From Kingdonia uniflora (lineage: Eukaryota > Streptophyta > Magnoliopsida > Ranunculales > Circaeasteraceae): a DNA stretch of 64,000 nucleotides. The stretch's first letter is position 1, and every line of letters begins with the position of its first letter. Both the position numbers and the translations under genes were made by a program. The stretch spans positions 4,340,001 to 4,404,000 of the forward strand of contig JACGCM010000715.1 in assembly GCA_014058105.1 (NCBI GenBank), in the 5' to 3' direction. The notes beneath the pieces are model-generated. The model made no database searches, was not told where the DNA came from, and saw nothing but the letters and a program-made list of their open reading frames with translations. This document shows positions 33,566 to 45,496 of the stretch, one piece after another.

Positions 33566-34975
33566 TCACTCCTCATAAACTGGGTCCAGAAGCTTCAAGT
33601 CTACATTGGTGAAGCTAAAATGTTCATAATAAAATTTAAGCCTTTGCCCGTTCACTTTTTGTATTTTTCCAGTACTCGGTTCTTCAACCACAACCGCCCC
33701 ATGTGGATATACCGTTTTAACAATGAGAGGCCCAGTCCATTGTGATCGTAGTTTGCCTGGAAATAAATACAACCTAGAAGAGTACAACAAGACTTTTTGG
33801 TTTGGTTCAAATTATTTTAGCAAAATGTTTTTGTCGTAAAACGTTTTCATGCGCTCCATGTAAGTCTTTGCTGAATGGTATGCATCATTCCGTAGTTCTT
33901 CTAACTCATTGAGTTGGAGCTTGCGATGCAAACCGGCCTTCCCAAGGTCAAAGTTCAAGGCCTTTATTGCCCAATATGCTCAGTGTTCTAATTCAACTGG
34001 AAGGTGACAAGCCTTTCCATAGACTAGCCGGTAAGGGGATATTCCAATAGGTATCTTAAAATTAGTATGATAAGCCCAAATAGCATCATTTAGTCGAGTT
34101 GACCAATCTTTATGGTTTGGTCTTATCGTTTTTTAAAGAATATTCTTGATTTCACGATTGGAGACCTTCACTTGCCCACTAGTCTGTGGATGGTACGGTG
34201 TAGCAACCTTGTGTGTTACTCCAAATTTTTTCATTAAGTTCGCAAACATTCGACTGTTAAAATGTGACCCCCCATCACTAATTATTGCCGTCAGCGTACC
34301 AAAACGAGAAAAATTATTTTCTTTAATAAATTCAATAACAGTCGAACTATCATTGGTACTGGTAGGAATAGCTTCAGCCCACTTAGTCACATAGTCAATG
34401 GCTAAAATGAGGTACATGAACCCAAAAGATGAGGTGAAGGTACCCATAAAGTCTATGCCCCAAACATCAAATGGTTCAACGATCAAGATTGGGTTTAGTG
34501 GCATCATATTCCTACGGGACAAGGCTCTCATTCTCTGACATCTATCACAAGCCTTGCAAAATTTGTGAGCATCGCGAAATAAGGTAGGCCAATAAAATCT
34601 ACACTTTAAAATTTTTGGAAAGGTCTTTTTGGAGCTGAAGTGACCACCACAAGCTTGGGAGTGACAAAATTCTATGACTTTGGTATGCTCAGAATCTGGG
34701 ACACATCTCCTAATAATTTGATCAGAACAATATTTGAACAGGTACGGGTCATCCCAAAAGAAGTATCGGGCCTCACTAAGGAATTTATTCTTATCTGGCT
34801 TGGTCAAAAAACTAGGAAGGTGCCCTGTGGCAAGATAATTCGCTATGTCTGCAAACCATGGTACAGAAGATATAGAGCGAATGGACATGAGTTGCTCGTC
34901 AGGAAAGGACTCACGAATAGGTAACGACCTATCTAAAGAATTATTGTTTATTCGAGAAAGGTGGTCAGCTACCAC
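33566..34975 (-). pseudogene. Athila integrase
   Basis: After the RNase H tail (VADHLSR) comes the zinc domain: [14 protein letters not shown] with both His, and [10 protein letters not shown] with both Cys (about 34530-34660). The core has the first Asp in [11 protein letters not shown], the second in ISDGGSHF, and in place of Glu a Lys in [11 protein letters not shown] (34166-34168). A stop follows KNIL near 34133. The frame continues past a second stop (after VELEH) to the C-terminal region [28 protein letters not shown] and ends at 33566. Integrase inserts the element DNA; with the Glu lost it would not work. Confidence 0.87.
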
Positions 34976-36600
34976 ATTCTAGGAACCTTTTTTATCCCGA
35001 ATCTCAATATCAAACTCCTGAAGTAATAATATCCATCGGATTAAGCGTTGTTTGGTGTCCTTCTTGGTAAGAAGGTGTTTGATAGCAGCATGATCTGTAT
35101 AGACTATTACTTTAGAACCTATGAGATAAGAACAAAATTTTTCTAGAGAAAAGACTATCGCTAGAAGTTATTTCTCTGTGGTTGTGTTATTGAGTTACGC
35201 ATCATTAAGAGTTTTACTGGCATAATAGATGGCACGCGGAAGGTTATCAATGTGTTGTGCCAAAACTGCACCAATGGCATAGTCAGATGCATCACACATC
35301 AACTCAAAAGGTTCATTCCAATTTGGAGGTTGGATGATGGGTGATGATGTTAGACGTGTTCGGAGATTCTCAAAAGCTTTAAGATATGAATCATCGAATA
35401 AAAAGGTGGTGTCCTTGGAGAGGAGATTCCTGAGGGGTAGAACAATTTTGCAAAACTCAGGAACAAAACATCGATAAAATCCTGCATGCCCCAAGAATGA
35501 ACGAACATCTTTGACTGCTCGTGAAGGTGGGAGGCTAGATATGACGTCGATCTTGGCTTTATCTACTTTCATACCCTTTGCTGATATGACATGTCCTAAT
35601 ACTATGCCTTTTTTCACCATGAAGTGACATTTTTCCTAATTTAGAACAAGATTTTTCTGCCGACACCTAGCAAGAACAATAGATAAGTGGTGGAGACATT
35701 GGTCAAACGAATCTCCGAAGAGGGAGAAGTTATCCATGAAAACCTCAAGGAAACGCTCAGCCATGTCAGAGAAAATGCTCAAGATACATCGCTGAAATGT
35801 TGCTGGAGCATTGCATAACCCAAATGGCATGCGACGATAGGCAAAGGTTCCTAAAAGACAAGTAAACGTGGTTTTCTCATGGTCCTCTAGAGCGATGGGT
35901 ATTTGATTGTACCTAGAATACCCATCAAGAAAACAATAGTATTCATGACCGGCGAGACGTTCAAGCATTTGATCCATGAATGGTAAGGGAAAATAATCTT
36001 TTCGAGTGATCGAATTGAGTTTTCTATAATCTATACACACTCGCCACCCTGTGGTCATGGGAGTGGGGACTAGATCATTATGATCATTCTTCACAACAGT
36101 GATTCTAGACTTTTAGGAACAACATGAAGTGGGCTTACCCATGGGTTGTCAGAAATAGGATAAATGATCCCAGCGTCAAGCAGTTTCAAAATTTCTTTTC
36201 TCACAACCTCAGCCATAGTCGGGTTAAGCCTTCGTTGTCCTTCTCTGGACTTCTTGGCATTATCCTCGAGTTTTATCTTGTGCATGCATACAGAAGGACT
36301 AATACCCTTAATATCTGAAATGTTCCATCCAAGAGCTTTTGTGTTTCCCTTTAATGCACACATTAATTTCTCTTCATTCCCAGGTTCAAGGTCGGATGCT
36401 ATGATAGCAGGAAGAGTATCATTAGGACCTAGGTAGACATATTTGAGATTTTCAGGGAGAGGTTTAAGTTCTAACCTAACGGGCACTTCTTCCGCTTCTA
36501 GAACAGGATCCTTGACTTTTAACATTTTAATATTATCATTGTTATCCACAATAGGAACAGAATCCAACAAGGCATTGACCTCATTGATAAGGTCATCAAC
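34976..36600 (-). pseudogene. Athila reverse transcriptase and RNase H
   Basis: From right to left: the pre-RT stretch LELKPLPENLKYVYLG, LGWNISDIKGISPS, RRLNPTMAEVVRKEILKLL, then ISDNPWVSPLHVVPK. A frameshift near 36110 follows. The next frame gives TGWRVCIDYRKLNSITRKD, PLPFMDQMLERLAGHEYYCF, FAYRRMPFGLCNAPATFQRC, and the catalytic box VFMDNFSLFG, where the second Asp is Asn (35729-35731). A stop after LVLN is followed by the connection and RNase H (35195-35620): FLGHAGFYRCFVPEF, ELMCDASDYAIGAVLAQ with the catalytic Asp, and AIYYASKTLNDA. A stop then interrupts the RNase H before its last third (34976-35190). Confidence 0.87.
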
Positions 36601-37200
36601 ATCTAAATTATCTCCAAAATGTGCAAGACGGGTTCCTAGGATTGGAACTATGAAATGTACTGTTTACAACAGTACCAAGCATGCTACACTCGTCGGGTTT
36701 ATTTTCAAACAGAGTATGAGATGCATTGAAGATATTCAGATCGATGGTTTTATTCCCATAAGTTAATTTCATAGCTCCGCTACGGCAATTGATTAATGCA
36801 TTAGCAGTGGCCAAGAAAGGTCGGCCAAGGATCACAGGTATCTCACTATTTGGGTCTTCTACCGGGTTTGTGTCAAGGACCACAAAGTCGACAGGATAGA
36901 AAAAATTATTAGCCTGGACAAGTACATCCATCACAACTCCCATAGGAATTCTAATGGATCGATCATCTAGTTGCAAGGCTTTATGTGTCAGTTTTAGTTC
37001 TTCTAGACCTAGCTGCTCATATACCGAATAAGGGATCAAGTGTACACTGGCACCTAAATCAAGTAAGGCTTTTCCGATGCGATTTGTCCCTATGTGACAA
37101 GAAATTGTCGGTATTCCTAGACATTTGTATTTTATGGGTGCTTTGTTCAAGATTATTGAGCTAACCTGAGCATCCAATTGAATAACATTTTTACTGTCAT
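36601..37200 (-). pseudogene. Athila protease region
   Basis: An open frame (37177-36608) contains the retropepsin active site as LLDLGASVHLIPYSV, where plant Athila elements use DLGA for DSGA. The second conserved block is PVILGRPFLATANALINC. It lies between the gag zinc knuckle and RT, as expected. The domain is intact in itself, although the polyprotein around it is broken. Confidence 0.85.
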
Positions 37201-39228
37201 GGACATTAAAAGCTTTCTTGGAAACATTTATACGTTTCTTGAACGTGCAGAGGTCCTTGAGATGTTTTGCATAGGAAGGAATCTGTCATAACGCATCGAG
37301 GAAAGGAATACAGATCTTAAGATTCTTAAACATCTCCTTAACCTCTTCATCGGGAATGTTATTCCTATTGACTAAAAACCGTTGGGGAAAAGGTGCTCTA
37401 GGAATTCTAGGCGGATCATTTTCGATAATCTTCTCACTTAGCGAGACCTGTCCGTCTCTTCCTCAACAAAAGGAGTTTCTTCACATATAGGTTTGCCTTC
37501 TTCTACAACTTTCTCAGTACTAGGATTAGGACTTTCACCTGATTTGTCCTCAGGCATCCTAAATTTGTTGTCTACAGTCTTTCTACTTCTAAGTGTAATC
37601 ACCGCATTCGCCTGATCGCGGTGTAAACTATCAGTTTGATCCTTCAGATTGGGTTGGGTTTTACTTAGAAACGTACCTTTGTCTCTAGTACTTAACCCAG
37701 ATACCAATTGAGAAATTAATGTTTCTATTCGACTCATGGATTGCTGATTTATTTGCATGAATTGTTGCATCAACTGGTTATTAGATTGCAATAGGGCTTG
37801 GATGCCATCATCCGAAGATGGTTTCCTATTCTGAGGAGGAACGTAAGGAGTATTTTGCAGAAAAGGTTGGTGATTGGGAGTAAAGGACACACCACCTTGA
37901 TTTTGATTTGAATTACTCCCTTGGTAATACGGTCTGCCAGAATAGTTATTCAAATTATTCTTCCCTGAAGAATTCCCTTGATGATGTGACTGGTTATAAG
38001 GAAAAAAGGAAGGTTTTTGATGAAACATATTTACCTGATCCTTCATGGTTTCCCTAATTTCATGAATCAAAGGACAATCCTGAGTATAATGTCCAACATC
38101 GTCACATGCAACACAAGCTTGCATCTCGGCATGAAAAATTGGTACTTTAACGGACATTTTGTTTTTCCCTATTTCTAAGGACTCTATCTTACGCAGGATG
38201 GCCGTTAGCGTAGCTTCCGAATTGGAGTTAGATCCAACTCCAAAGGCATTACCCCCCTTTTCTTGAATATCAGTTTCTCTCATGGTACCCCAGGCTTGAA
38301 ATTTTTAGCCATCTCTTCTAAGAAGTCCAAACCCTCTACATCATCCTTATCAGTAAATTTCTCTAAACAAAAGGATTCTACAGTTCTATTGGTTTCAAAA
38401 TATAATCCATCATAAAGATTTCCAGTTAGGACTCAGGAGTAGATACCGTGATGAGGGCACTGTAGGATCAGTCCCTTATACTCTAAAGATAATCCTTTAA
38501 GCTTTCTCCATGAAGTTGGGTAATCCTAAGAATGGCCCTACGAAGGGTCTCAGTTTTCTCAAGAGAGAAAAAATTCTTGTAAAGGGCTTAAGTAAGCATC
38601 TCAAAACTCATGATTGATTTTGGTCGTAGAGCTTGAAGCCAGCTCTTAGCTTTCCCTAGTAAAGAAAAGGGAAACAACACGAGTTTCATGGCCTCTATTT
38701 TATTCTCATTCCTATACTTTTGGAGGAACATTAAGTCATCAAAATCCCTAACATGAGCGTATGGGTTTTCATCTTCTCCTCCTAAAAATTTTGGTAATGA
38801 ATTGATAAGTGCATTTCTAAGTTCAAATTGCCCAGTTGTAGGAGGTAAAATAATGCACGAGGCACAATTTGTCATTTTAGGGAACATGTGATCCTTAAAA
38901 GGAATTCGCACGGGTCCCTGACCATTCTCATTATCATTGGCATCTCCCATCTCAAGTGATTGGGGGGGGGGACACTAAATGGAGTGAATGAGGAAATTGG
39001 ACTCGGATTAAGTCTCAATGGAGAGACAGTGAAATCAAAAGTTTCTAACTCACCCTCAGCAGGGAAGAGTTCCCTACGAGTAAGGATTGTATGGTATCTC
39101 GTATCAATAGAGATAGAAATCTCCAGTTGGGTTGACTCGCCTACCTCAAAGTGGATCAGAATATCTATTAAATCAGATTCTCTAAGTCTCTCAAGACGAC
39201 TTTTAGGCCCTCGAAACCATTCTTTCAT
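37201..39228 (-). pseudogene. Athila gag with zinc knuckle
   Basis: Gag begins near 39228 (MKEWFRGPKSRLERLRESDL), with a frame change in a run of G near 38960-38970. It continues MGDANDNENGQGPVRIPFKD and NALINSLPKFLGGEDENPYAHVRDF, the start of the plant gag capsid domain, then LVLFPFSLLGKAKSWLQAL. Stops break the middle (38283-38590). The second half (38283-37438) holds the zinc knuckle CVACDDVGHYTQDC with all four ligands, a Gln/Asn-rich linker with many SNQNQ-type repeats, and a spacer to protease. Gag packages the RNA genome. Confidence 0.85.
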
Positions 39229-39235
39229 ACACTAA

Positions 39236-40296
39236 TAGATGTGCGTATTATGACGATCACACAATAATGCGGTGCACAAAAAATAAATACAACAACCTTT
39301 TCAGATGGGCCTTAATTAAAGTCAAGTTGTGAACCCGGTCTCAGGATTCGGTTGCTCCTATTCCTGACAATGGATCGGTTTACATGTTAAGTTGTGTATA
39401 CTCGCTTTAGCAATAACTCGCGTGCAGTTCTAGTCACCTAGAAGCACCTGTGCTGGAAGGTGGGGCAAACCGCTTAGAATCACCTTCCACACTAGTTATG
39501 TTAGGGAGCGTACTTCCTCCAGAGAAACGTAGCCACTATCAGGGGTCTTAATGAGCGCGTTCCTAATGCTCCTGGTCCGAGCTCTATAAGCCTTTTTGTC
39601 TATCTATGTATTTTATGGCTTAATCTTGGTTTCTTTTAAAGTCAATGTCCTGTTCCGTAAAATGTTAAACCGAGTCGTAACCTCCCGGAGTCCTAGTATG
39701 CGGTGCCATACACGGGTGATGAAATCCCGCTTTTTGTTTGCCCTTTATCTAAAGTTTAGAATTTAAAAGTGCACAAACATCAGGCACATGAACAAAAATT
39801 GATCGCTTCGCAGGAGGGTGCGGTGGAAGAAAGTACCTACGGGGCGGCCTTTTTAGGGGCTTGTTGTTTACCCCGGTAAAATTGTTGAGCTGGCACACCC
39901 GGGCTCTCTGGCTCAAGCAGGCGTTATAGAGAGGTCCTCCCCGGATGTGGGTTCCAATATTGCCCCTGCAGTAAAAAAAGTACAATTTTATCTTCGCTTT
40001 AATTACACACTCTTCGCTCAAGAGTACAATATTTTGCCTCACTACAAGTTACTCAAAGAGAGGAAGAAAAGATAACCCTATCTAGTTTTTGGTCCGTCCT
40101 TAGCCTCCTTTGGTAGTCACTGTAAAACAAAGAAAGTAGTCACCGCAAAACAACGAAAAATTCCTCAAAGTGCAAAAGTAAAATAAAAATCTAATAAACG
40201 AAATTTATGTTCTTCTAAAAAGTGAAACCGAAAAACAAATTAAACACAATAAAAACTTTTTCTAATTACCGCTCGAAACCGGCAACGGTGCCATTT
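39236..40296 (-). other. Athila 5' leader with primer binding site
   Basis: About 1 kb without a gene lies between the LTR and gag, typical of Athila. Directly inside the LTR the minus strand reads TGGCACCGTTGCCGGTTTCG (40274-40293). It closely matches the plant tRNA-Asp 3' end complement (TGGCGCCGTTGCCGGGGA), so minus-strand priming by tRNA-Asp is likely. The rest of the leader has no supported ORF. Confidence 0.75.
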
Positions 40297-41092
40297 TGAT
40301 AACGGTCAAAATCTGGTGTTTAGTATGGGTAAAAATTAGCGTGTCGTTCACTTTTAAACGAAACTAGAAATTAGTTTTGGTCATGTGTTTTAGTAATCTA
40401 AGGTTGTAAAACCGTAAAAATCAATGATATGGTTTTAATCAAGAATAAAGGTCTAGGGGCTTCGGATTTCACCACCATTTACATACAATATCAACATAGT
40501 ATCGTATATTAAATTCTCCACTTTAATTGAAATAACAAACTTTGACTTTTTGTCGATGTAATCCCATGATTAATTATACCTCAAGTAGGATATATTGTAT
40601 GAACTAAATATGTACTAAAAACACATTCCATAAAAGCTATGCTAACTATGAAATGTTAATTAGGATCATACCTTAGAAAAATACAATATTAATACAATTT
40701 TACTATATCATTTGAGAATCACAAAACTCTTCTTATATCTCTACTTAAAAGAGATCATAGGATGATAATGGATGTCTCCGGCAATATAGTTTTGGGATTT
40801 GTGATAATATGCTCATATTGTGTTAGAGAAAAATATATTCTACTATATGATATCATACGCTTATGGCGGATCCATCCTCACCCCTAGTGAGGACTTAGCC
40901 AGCTATTATAACAACTATAAAATCTAAACGATATGAGAATGAAATGAACATAAAATAACAACAAAAAGATGAATTTTATTGACTTACAAAATGAAATGCT
41001 CCAAATGCTTACAAGACTTGCTCCAACTTACTCCAATAATGCTCTCTTGCACTCTACAAGAATGATTCTCTCAAAATTGGATGATCTTATGA
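40297..41092 (-). repeat. Athila 5' LTR, truncated
   Basis: About 796 bp align with 31554-32345 of the 3' LTR. The match stops at GGATGATCTTATG (41080-41091). The last 350 bp or so, which on the minus strand are the start of U3 with promoter elements, are missing. Tekay integrase sequence begins there instead. The element therefore lost its own promoter at this end. Confidence 0.87.
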
Positions 41093-41547
41093 TCTTATTT
41101 TACTAAAGGTTTCTCTGATAAGGGGCGTGATACATTTTAGCATGAAGGGGAAGTTGGCTCCGTGATTCATTAGACCTTTTTGAGATACTTGCCAGATTTG
41201 GAGAGTTAGCTTACCGTTTGGCATTGCCGCCACAGCTAGATAAAGTTCACAATGTATTTCATGCTTATATGCTTAGGAAGTATGAGCTGGATCCTATTCA
41301 TGTGATTGATTGGGAGCCCCTAGAGATTCAGGAAGATGCCTCGTATGTGGAGCATCCGGTGTGTATTCTGGACCGCGAGGATAAGGTTCTGCGTAACAAG
41401 GTTATTCTGGACCGCGAGGATAAGGTTCTGCGTAACAAGGTTATTCTTTTCGCGAAGGTGCAATGGAGCCACCGTGGACATAGAGAGGCTTCTTGGGAGT
41501 TAGAGGCGGATATGAGAGATTGTTATCCGCACTTGTTCTCTGGTTGA
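41093..41547 (+). pseudogene. Tekay-type chromovirus integrase C-terminus with chromodomain
   Basis: The end of a chromovirus pol remains. After a few broken codons it reads LAYRLALPPQLDKVHNVFHA, MLRKYELDPIHVIDWEPLE, then EHPVCILDREDKVLRNK, a 13-residue repeat of the same, and VQWSHRGHREASWELEADM, RDCYPHLFSG and a stop. Tekay/Del elements carry such a chromodomain-like end, thought to guide insertion into heterochromatin. Everything upstream is missing, cut at the Athila LTR junction near 41092. A polypurine-like AGGAGAGTAGAT precedes the LTR at 41581-41592. Confidence 0.85.
41365..41442 (+). repeat. 39-bp exact tandem duplication inside the chromodomain
   Basis: Two perfect copies of 39 bp (41365-41403 and 41404-41442) encode ILDREDKVLRNKV twice in frame. 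Other family members have this segment once. Confidence 0.95.
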
Positions 41548-41592
41548 GGAATTTTAAATTTCGGGGCAAAATTTCTTTTTAGGAGAGTAGAT

Positions 41593-43773
41593 TGTAGTGA
41601 CCCAAATTTTTTTTGTTACTATTTATTATTTATTATTATTATTATTCATATATTACTACACATCATGCATCTTTATATTATTGCATTTATCAGGTTTTGT
41701 ATTTTTCATTTCGATGATTTCGGTGGTTGTTGGGCGGAGGAGGTTGAGTTGTGTTTTCAGGAGCTCGTGGTTGGTTTGGTGAGAATGTGTTGATTTTGTG
41801 CTATGGTGTGGTGTGGTGTGTGATCCGGGGGGATATTCGAAAGATTTTTGGGTTTTTGCAAGTTTTTGTCTGAGCGGAATCTTCATGTTTTATGGAGTTT
41901 TGGACTATCCCATTTTATTCGAACAAACTTGTTTATGTTCGAATATGTTCCTTCCTGTTTCATTTTATTCGAACAACTTTTTCTCTGTTCGAATAGATGT
42001 CTGTTCAGTTGATTTCTTTCTGTCTTATTTTATTCGAACAAGCTTGTTTCTGTTCGAATATGGTACTTCCTGTTCAATTTTGTTCGAACAAAAATATACT
42101 CTGTTTAAACAGAGGGGTGCTTTGACTACCAGGTTGGGTCTTTCTCTTGTGATTCTTGGCCGCTGATCTTGCCTCGAGATGTGTGTTGGTTATTTAGGTT
42201 TTTATATCCCATATTCCATCTCTCTCTCTCTCTCTCTCTTACTCTATCTCTTTCACTCTCTCTCTAACTCTCTCTAATTAGAATCCTCTCCTCTCTTGCT
42301 CCTCCTTTTTGATTGTCATTGGGATTGATCTTTGCCACTTCCTTCGGTGAGTAATTTCCCTATTCCTCTTCCTTTAGTTAATTCGATTTTGGTTTTGTTT
42401 GATTTAGGGTTTTGTGATTGGGGTATTTGTTGAATTGTAGAATTGTGATTATTGTAGGTATTGGGTTAGTTGTGTTGGTTTGATTGCTGGACTGTGGCGT
42501 TGAGGTTGGGTTGTCTGGTTGATTATTGGATTTGTGGTTTGTATTAGGCGAGTGTCACTTCCTTGCTAATTTCCTCTACTTGTTTAATCAGTGTTGGTTA
42601 GAGTGATATGCATTGGCAGTGAGGTGTTATGTGATTTAGTTAAAGTCCATTTTGGATTCTTCTATTTAGTTGTTAATTTAGCTTGTTTCCTATTGTTAGG
42701 CATGCAGAGTTATCTTTCTCTTTTGTCTTTTAGGAAGTTGTGCATTCGTGTGGTATTCTCGTGACTTTGTCTTTGAATACTGTGTTTCAGTCATTTTGCG
42801 ACTGATATGGTTTGGATGTTGTGATTGGTAGTCACTGTTCATCTGTGTTAGGATTATTTATCATTCTCTCAGGTAGGTGGTTATCCTATGAGTGCTGGCC
42901 GTGTGGCAGCTGTTGTGCTTGATCCTTGGGATCTGTTTGTATATGTTGATTTTATACTCTTTTAACTTAGCGAGGTCAGATACATAAAATAGCTCTACAT
43001 CAGCTAACCCTCAATAGGATTTAGGGTTACTATATCGGGTTAAAATCATCGGTGAAGTTCGGGCTGGACACTTTCATATCTATTACTCATCCGGGAGTAT
43101 GGGATTATGTGAGATATTTTTCCTCAGGTACCCAATTTATCCAGTTGATTTCATCGCATCATAAACATTCAGTATTTGGACAATCCTGGAATCGCATCAT
43201 ATCACATTACATCATCGCATATCATATCATATCTTATCATATCATATCATTACATCATCTCATCACATCATTATATCTCTATTCCTCTTCTCTTAGATAT
43301 TTCCTCTTACCTCTATTCCTTTCTTATATTATTGTACCTTAAACATTCCCTATCTCATTCACCTCTTCCTCTTTCTCTGCACCAATTTTATTAGTAGGTT
43401 ATTTAGCTTTATTGGGTATTAGTGAGCCGTGGTTTTGCTCACTCTCGTTTTGTCCCCCCTTTTAGAGACAGAGTAATTGCTAGTTTTGCTGAGGGCTTCA
43501 GCTGTGTTGGAGATAGTTTTGCTGCTCCAGGTCTGTCCTAGTTATAGGTGTACATTATCGAGATATTGTTATTATATCTTCAGTTTGATAAATATATCTT
43601 TTGCTTCAACTTTATTTTTCTTTTTACTCTGATGATATTGCTATAGTGAATGACTGAGCTATTTTCTATTAACATGGTTATTTGTGGGGGTGAATCTTTG
43701 GATTCCCTGACCTGTATGCCCTGGATGACATTACTTTAAATATGCTTTAACTGTTGAAATTTGGGGAGTGACA
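41593..43773 (+). repeat. Tekay-type 3' LTR, about 2.2 kb
   Basis: It begins TGTAGTGACCC directly after the polypurine tract and appears to end GGGGAGTGACA near 43773, where the sequence changes into a Tat LTR. The right border could shift by a few bases because GACAT also occurs in the Tat LTR. It contains simple repeats: TTA repeats at 41624-41645, a palindrome array (41907-42112), (TC)n at 42219-42239 and ATCAT repeats at about 43196-43275. There is no second LTR in the window, so the element is a 3' remnant. Confidence 0.78.
41907..42112 (+). repeat. array of ATTCGAACA/TGTTCGAAT inverted-repeat units
   Basis: Four units are spaced 50-65 bases apart. Each has ATTCGAACA followed 8-10 bases later by TGTTCGAAT: 41917-41944, about 41967-41994 and 42032-42059 perfect or nearly so, and a decayed fourth at 42081-42112. 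Each unit can form a hairpin and each arm contains the palindrome TTCGAA. They lie in the first quarter of the LTR. Confidence 0.85.
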
Positions 43774-43953
43774 TCTATCTTTGACTTGTTCATACTTTTT
43801 TCTGCTTTGATCGACCCATGTTCTTCATTAGTTCGTGGTGTAGATGTCAATGCTGACTATTTATGTCACGTGAAATATGCGTGAGTCTGATATGTAGGTA
43901 GTTCAAGTTAAAGGTAACTCGAATTGGGATAAGTTGAGGGATTGGTCCCTCCA
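43774..43953 (-). repeat. Tat2 3' LTR remnant
   Basis: About 180 bp, starting on the minus strand TGGAGGGACCAATCCC and matching the first part of the 57064-57676 LTR (region 57497-57676). A purine tract GAGGGGGAAAT lies just before it on the minus strand (43954-43964). The rest of the LTR is replaced by the Tekay LTR. Confidence 0.85.
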
Positions 43954-43964
43954 ATTTCCCCCTC

Positions 43965-45496
43965 GCAACTGATGTCACTAGTAGCTTTGGTTGAGAAAGA
44001 ATCTGTGGAGTTGTAGTGTTGGAAGTTGAAAAGAAATGAGGAATTTGAATGTTGATTTGACTGGAATGAAAAATAGGTATTCTTTTGATGGATGGATGGT
44101 ATTTGCATTGGATGATGATGGAACTATTGATGTACGTGACGCTTGGGGTTCTGAGAGTGGCTCTGTATTGACTACTTTGGAAATTTACCTGCGCATTAAA
44201 TACGTGGGTTATATAAATAGTACCTATACCGAGGATTCTTGCAAAGTACTCTGTTTGTTGAAAAATTCTTTGGAAGTCTAGATTGATAACGGTAAAGACC
44301 CGGAGAATGGTTTATGAAGAGAGAGTTTTTGCGGAGATACAAAAATTTCAGTTGAAATATTTTGGTGACCAATCATTGGAAATACCCACCCCCATTCCCA
44401 TTCTACCGACATATCAGAGTATATTGGAAGAAGAAGCGGTTGAAGCTAAAGAAGATTTTTACTGTATGTGGAGATTTCATTAGGCTCTCTTGACAGTCTA
44501 GCAACGTTGGAGGTGTCTCCGGATCCTTGTGGTGGACAAGGTGGAGGAGACAGATGTGGGGGCTGGTATAACTGCGGGGCAGTTTCACCATAATCTTGCG
44601 TTGGATTGGATTCTAAGGTAGGGCCTTCTTCATCTTCACCAACTCTATGATGGTGGTGGTTATAGAAGAGGTAACGGTAGTAGTGGAGAAGGGAGACGGA
44701 GATTGGAAGTCTGCTTCTGTACCATTATCGGTTCTTGGCACTAAGAAAACTGTCTATTTGAGGAGTTGGTTCAAGTACTAACTTTCTATCTTCTATAGTT
44801 TCCATTTGAAGTTCGACTCCATGTCAAGACTTCGATTGAACTCAGAGGAAAGAGGAGGCTCAACAATTTCCAATGTCGTATTTGCTTCAGAAGATTCTTG
44901 GAGTGAAACATCACTGAAGAAAAATAAACTGAATAATTTGTTATTTTTAGAGTACCAGAAAGATTTATTATTTGTAAAGTACCTATAATTTATATTCGAG
45001 CTTAATAAAAAATGTTGATAGATATAATTAACTCTTGTGATTGTAATCGAGCTATGAGTAATTCGAGGATGTATGAATAGAGGATGAAATGTAATATACA
45101 TTCAAACTAGAAAGTATACCATGCCAATCTAGTCGTAAATATGTATTTGTAACATACAAAATTTGTAAGAATTTATTTTCGAATTAAATACTTAGAATTT
45201 ATCGGGGGAGATAACTGCAGAAGATTTTGAATTTGTCTTAATTAGAAATTCAAGCTCAGGAAGATTTTTTTGAAATATTAGATTGTGGGAAAATAAGCTA
45301 GAAATGAGGTAGGTTGAATTCCCTGAGGTCCATGTGGAGAGAAGTTTAAATAATTTTTAATCAAGATATTAGGGTATGCTGTTGTGAAAAAATAAAATAA
45401 AAATACAAATTATGGGGGATTTAAAGTAATCTAGGAAACTATATAAATAGGGGGGAAATAAGTATAGATAGGAAGAACACATAGAAGATTGTATGG
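43965..45496. other. Tat2 region between antisense gene and 3' LTR, unresolved
   Basis: Open frames exist on both strands. On plus there is an 81-codon frame (44036-44281, MRNLNVDLTGMKNRYSFDG) and a 66-codon frame (44283-44483). On minus there is a Pro-rich stretch around 44460-44820 with VGEDEEGPTLESNP and QLYQPPHLSPPP. None resembles a family I know. It could hold the promoter and first exon of the antisense gene. Confidence 0.35.

Larger units (their letters stand above)
31554..41092 (-). mobile_element. Athila-lineage Ty3/gypsy retrotransposon, 5' LTR truncated
   Basis: Read on the minus strand, the order is truncated 5' LTR (41092-40297), primer binding site, long leader, gag, protease, RT/RNase H, integrase, polypurine tract and 3' LTR (32696-31554). 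Gag-pol blocks such as LGWNISDIKGISPSVCMHK and CFLDGYSRYNQIPIA fit Athila. The usual env-like ORF after integrase is absent: only about 870 bases separate integrase from the 3' LTR. It inserted into the Tat0 gag. The left flank is ACTAC, but the other target copy is lost with the truncated LTR. By eye about 20 of the first 440 aligned LTR bases differ, so the insertion is not recent. Confidence 0.9.

Noticed and set aside
34146..36766. Plus-strand frames over the Athila pol
   Set aside because: The minus strand of the same bases encodes clear integrase and RT motifs; these are shadows.
38960..38972. G-run in Athila gag and a similar one at 59180-59190 as special structures
   Set aside because: Each is only about 8-12 bases and simply shifts a gag frame; not comparable to the 25-G run.
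43052..43394. Two plus-strand frames rich in Ile, Ser, His and Tyr
   Set aside because: They are reads of the ATCAT microsatellite in the Tekay LTR.
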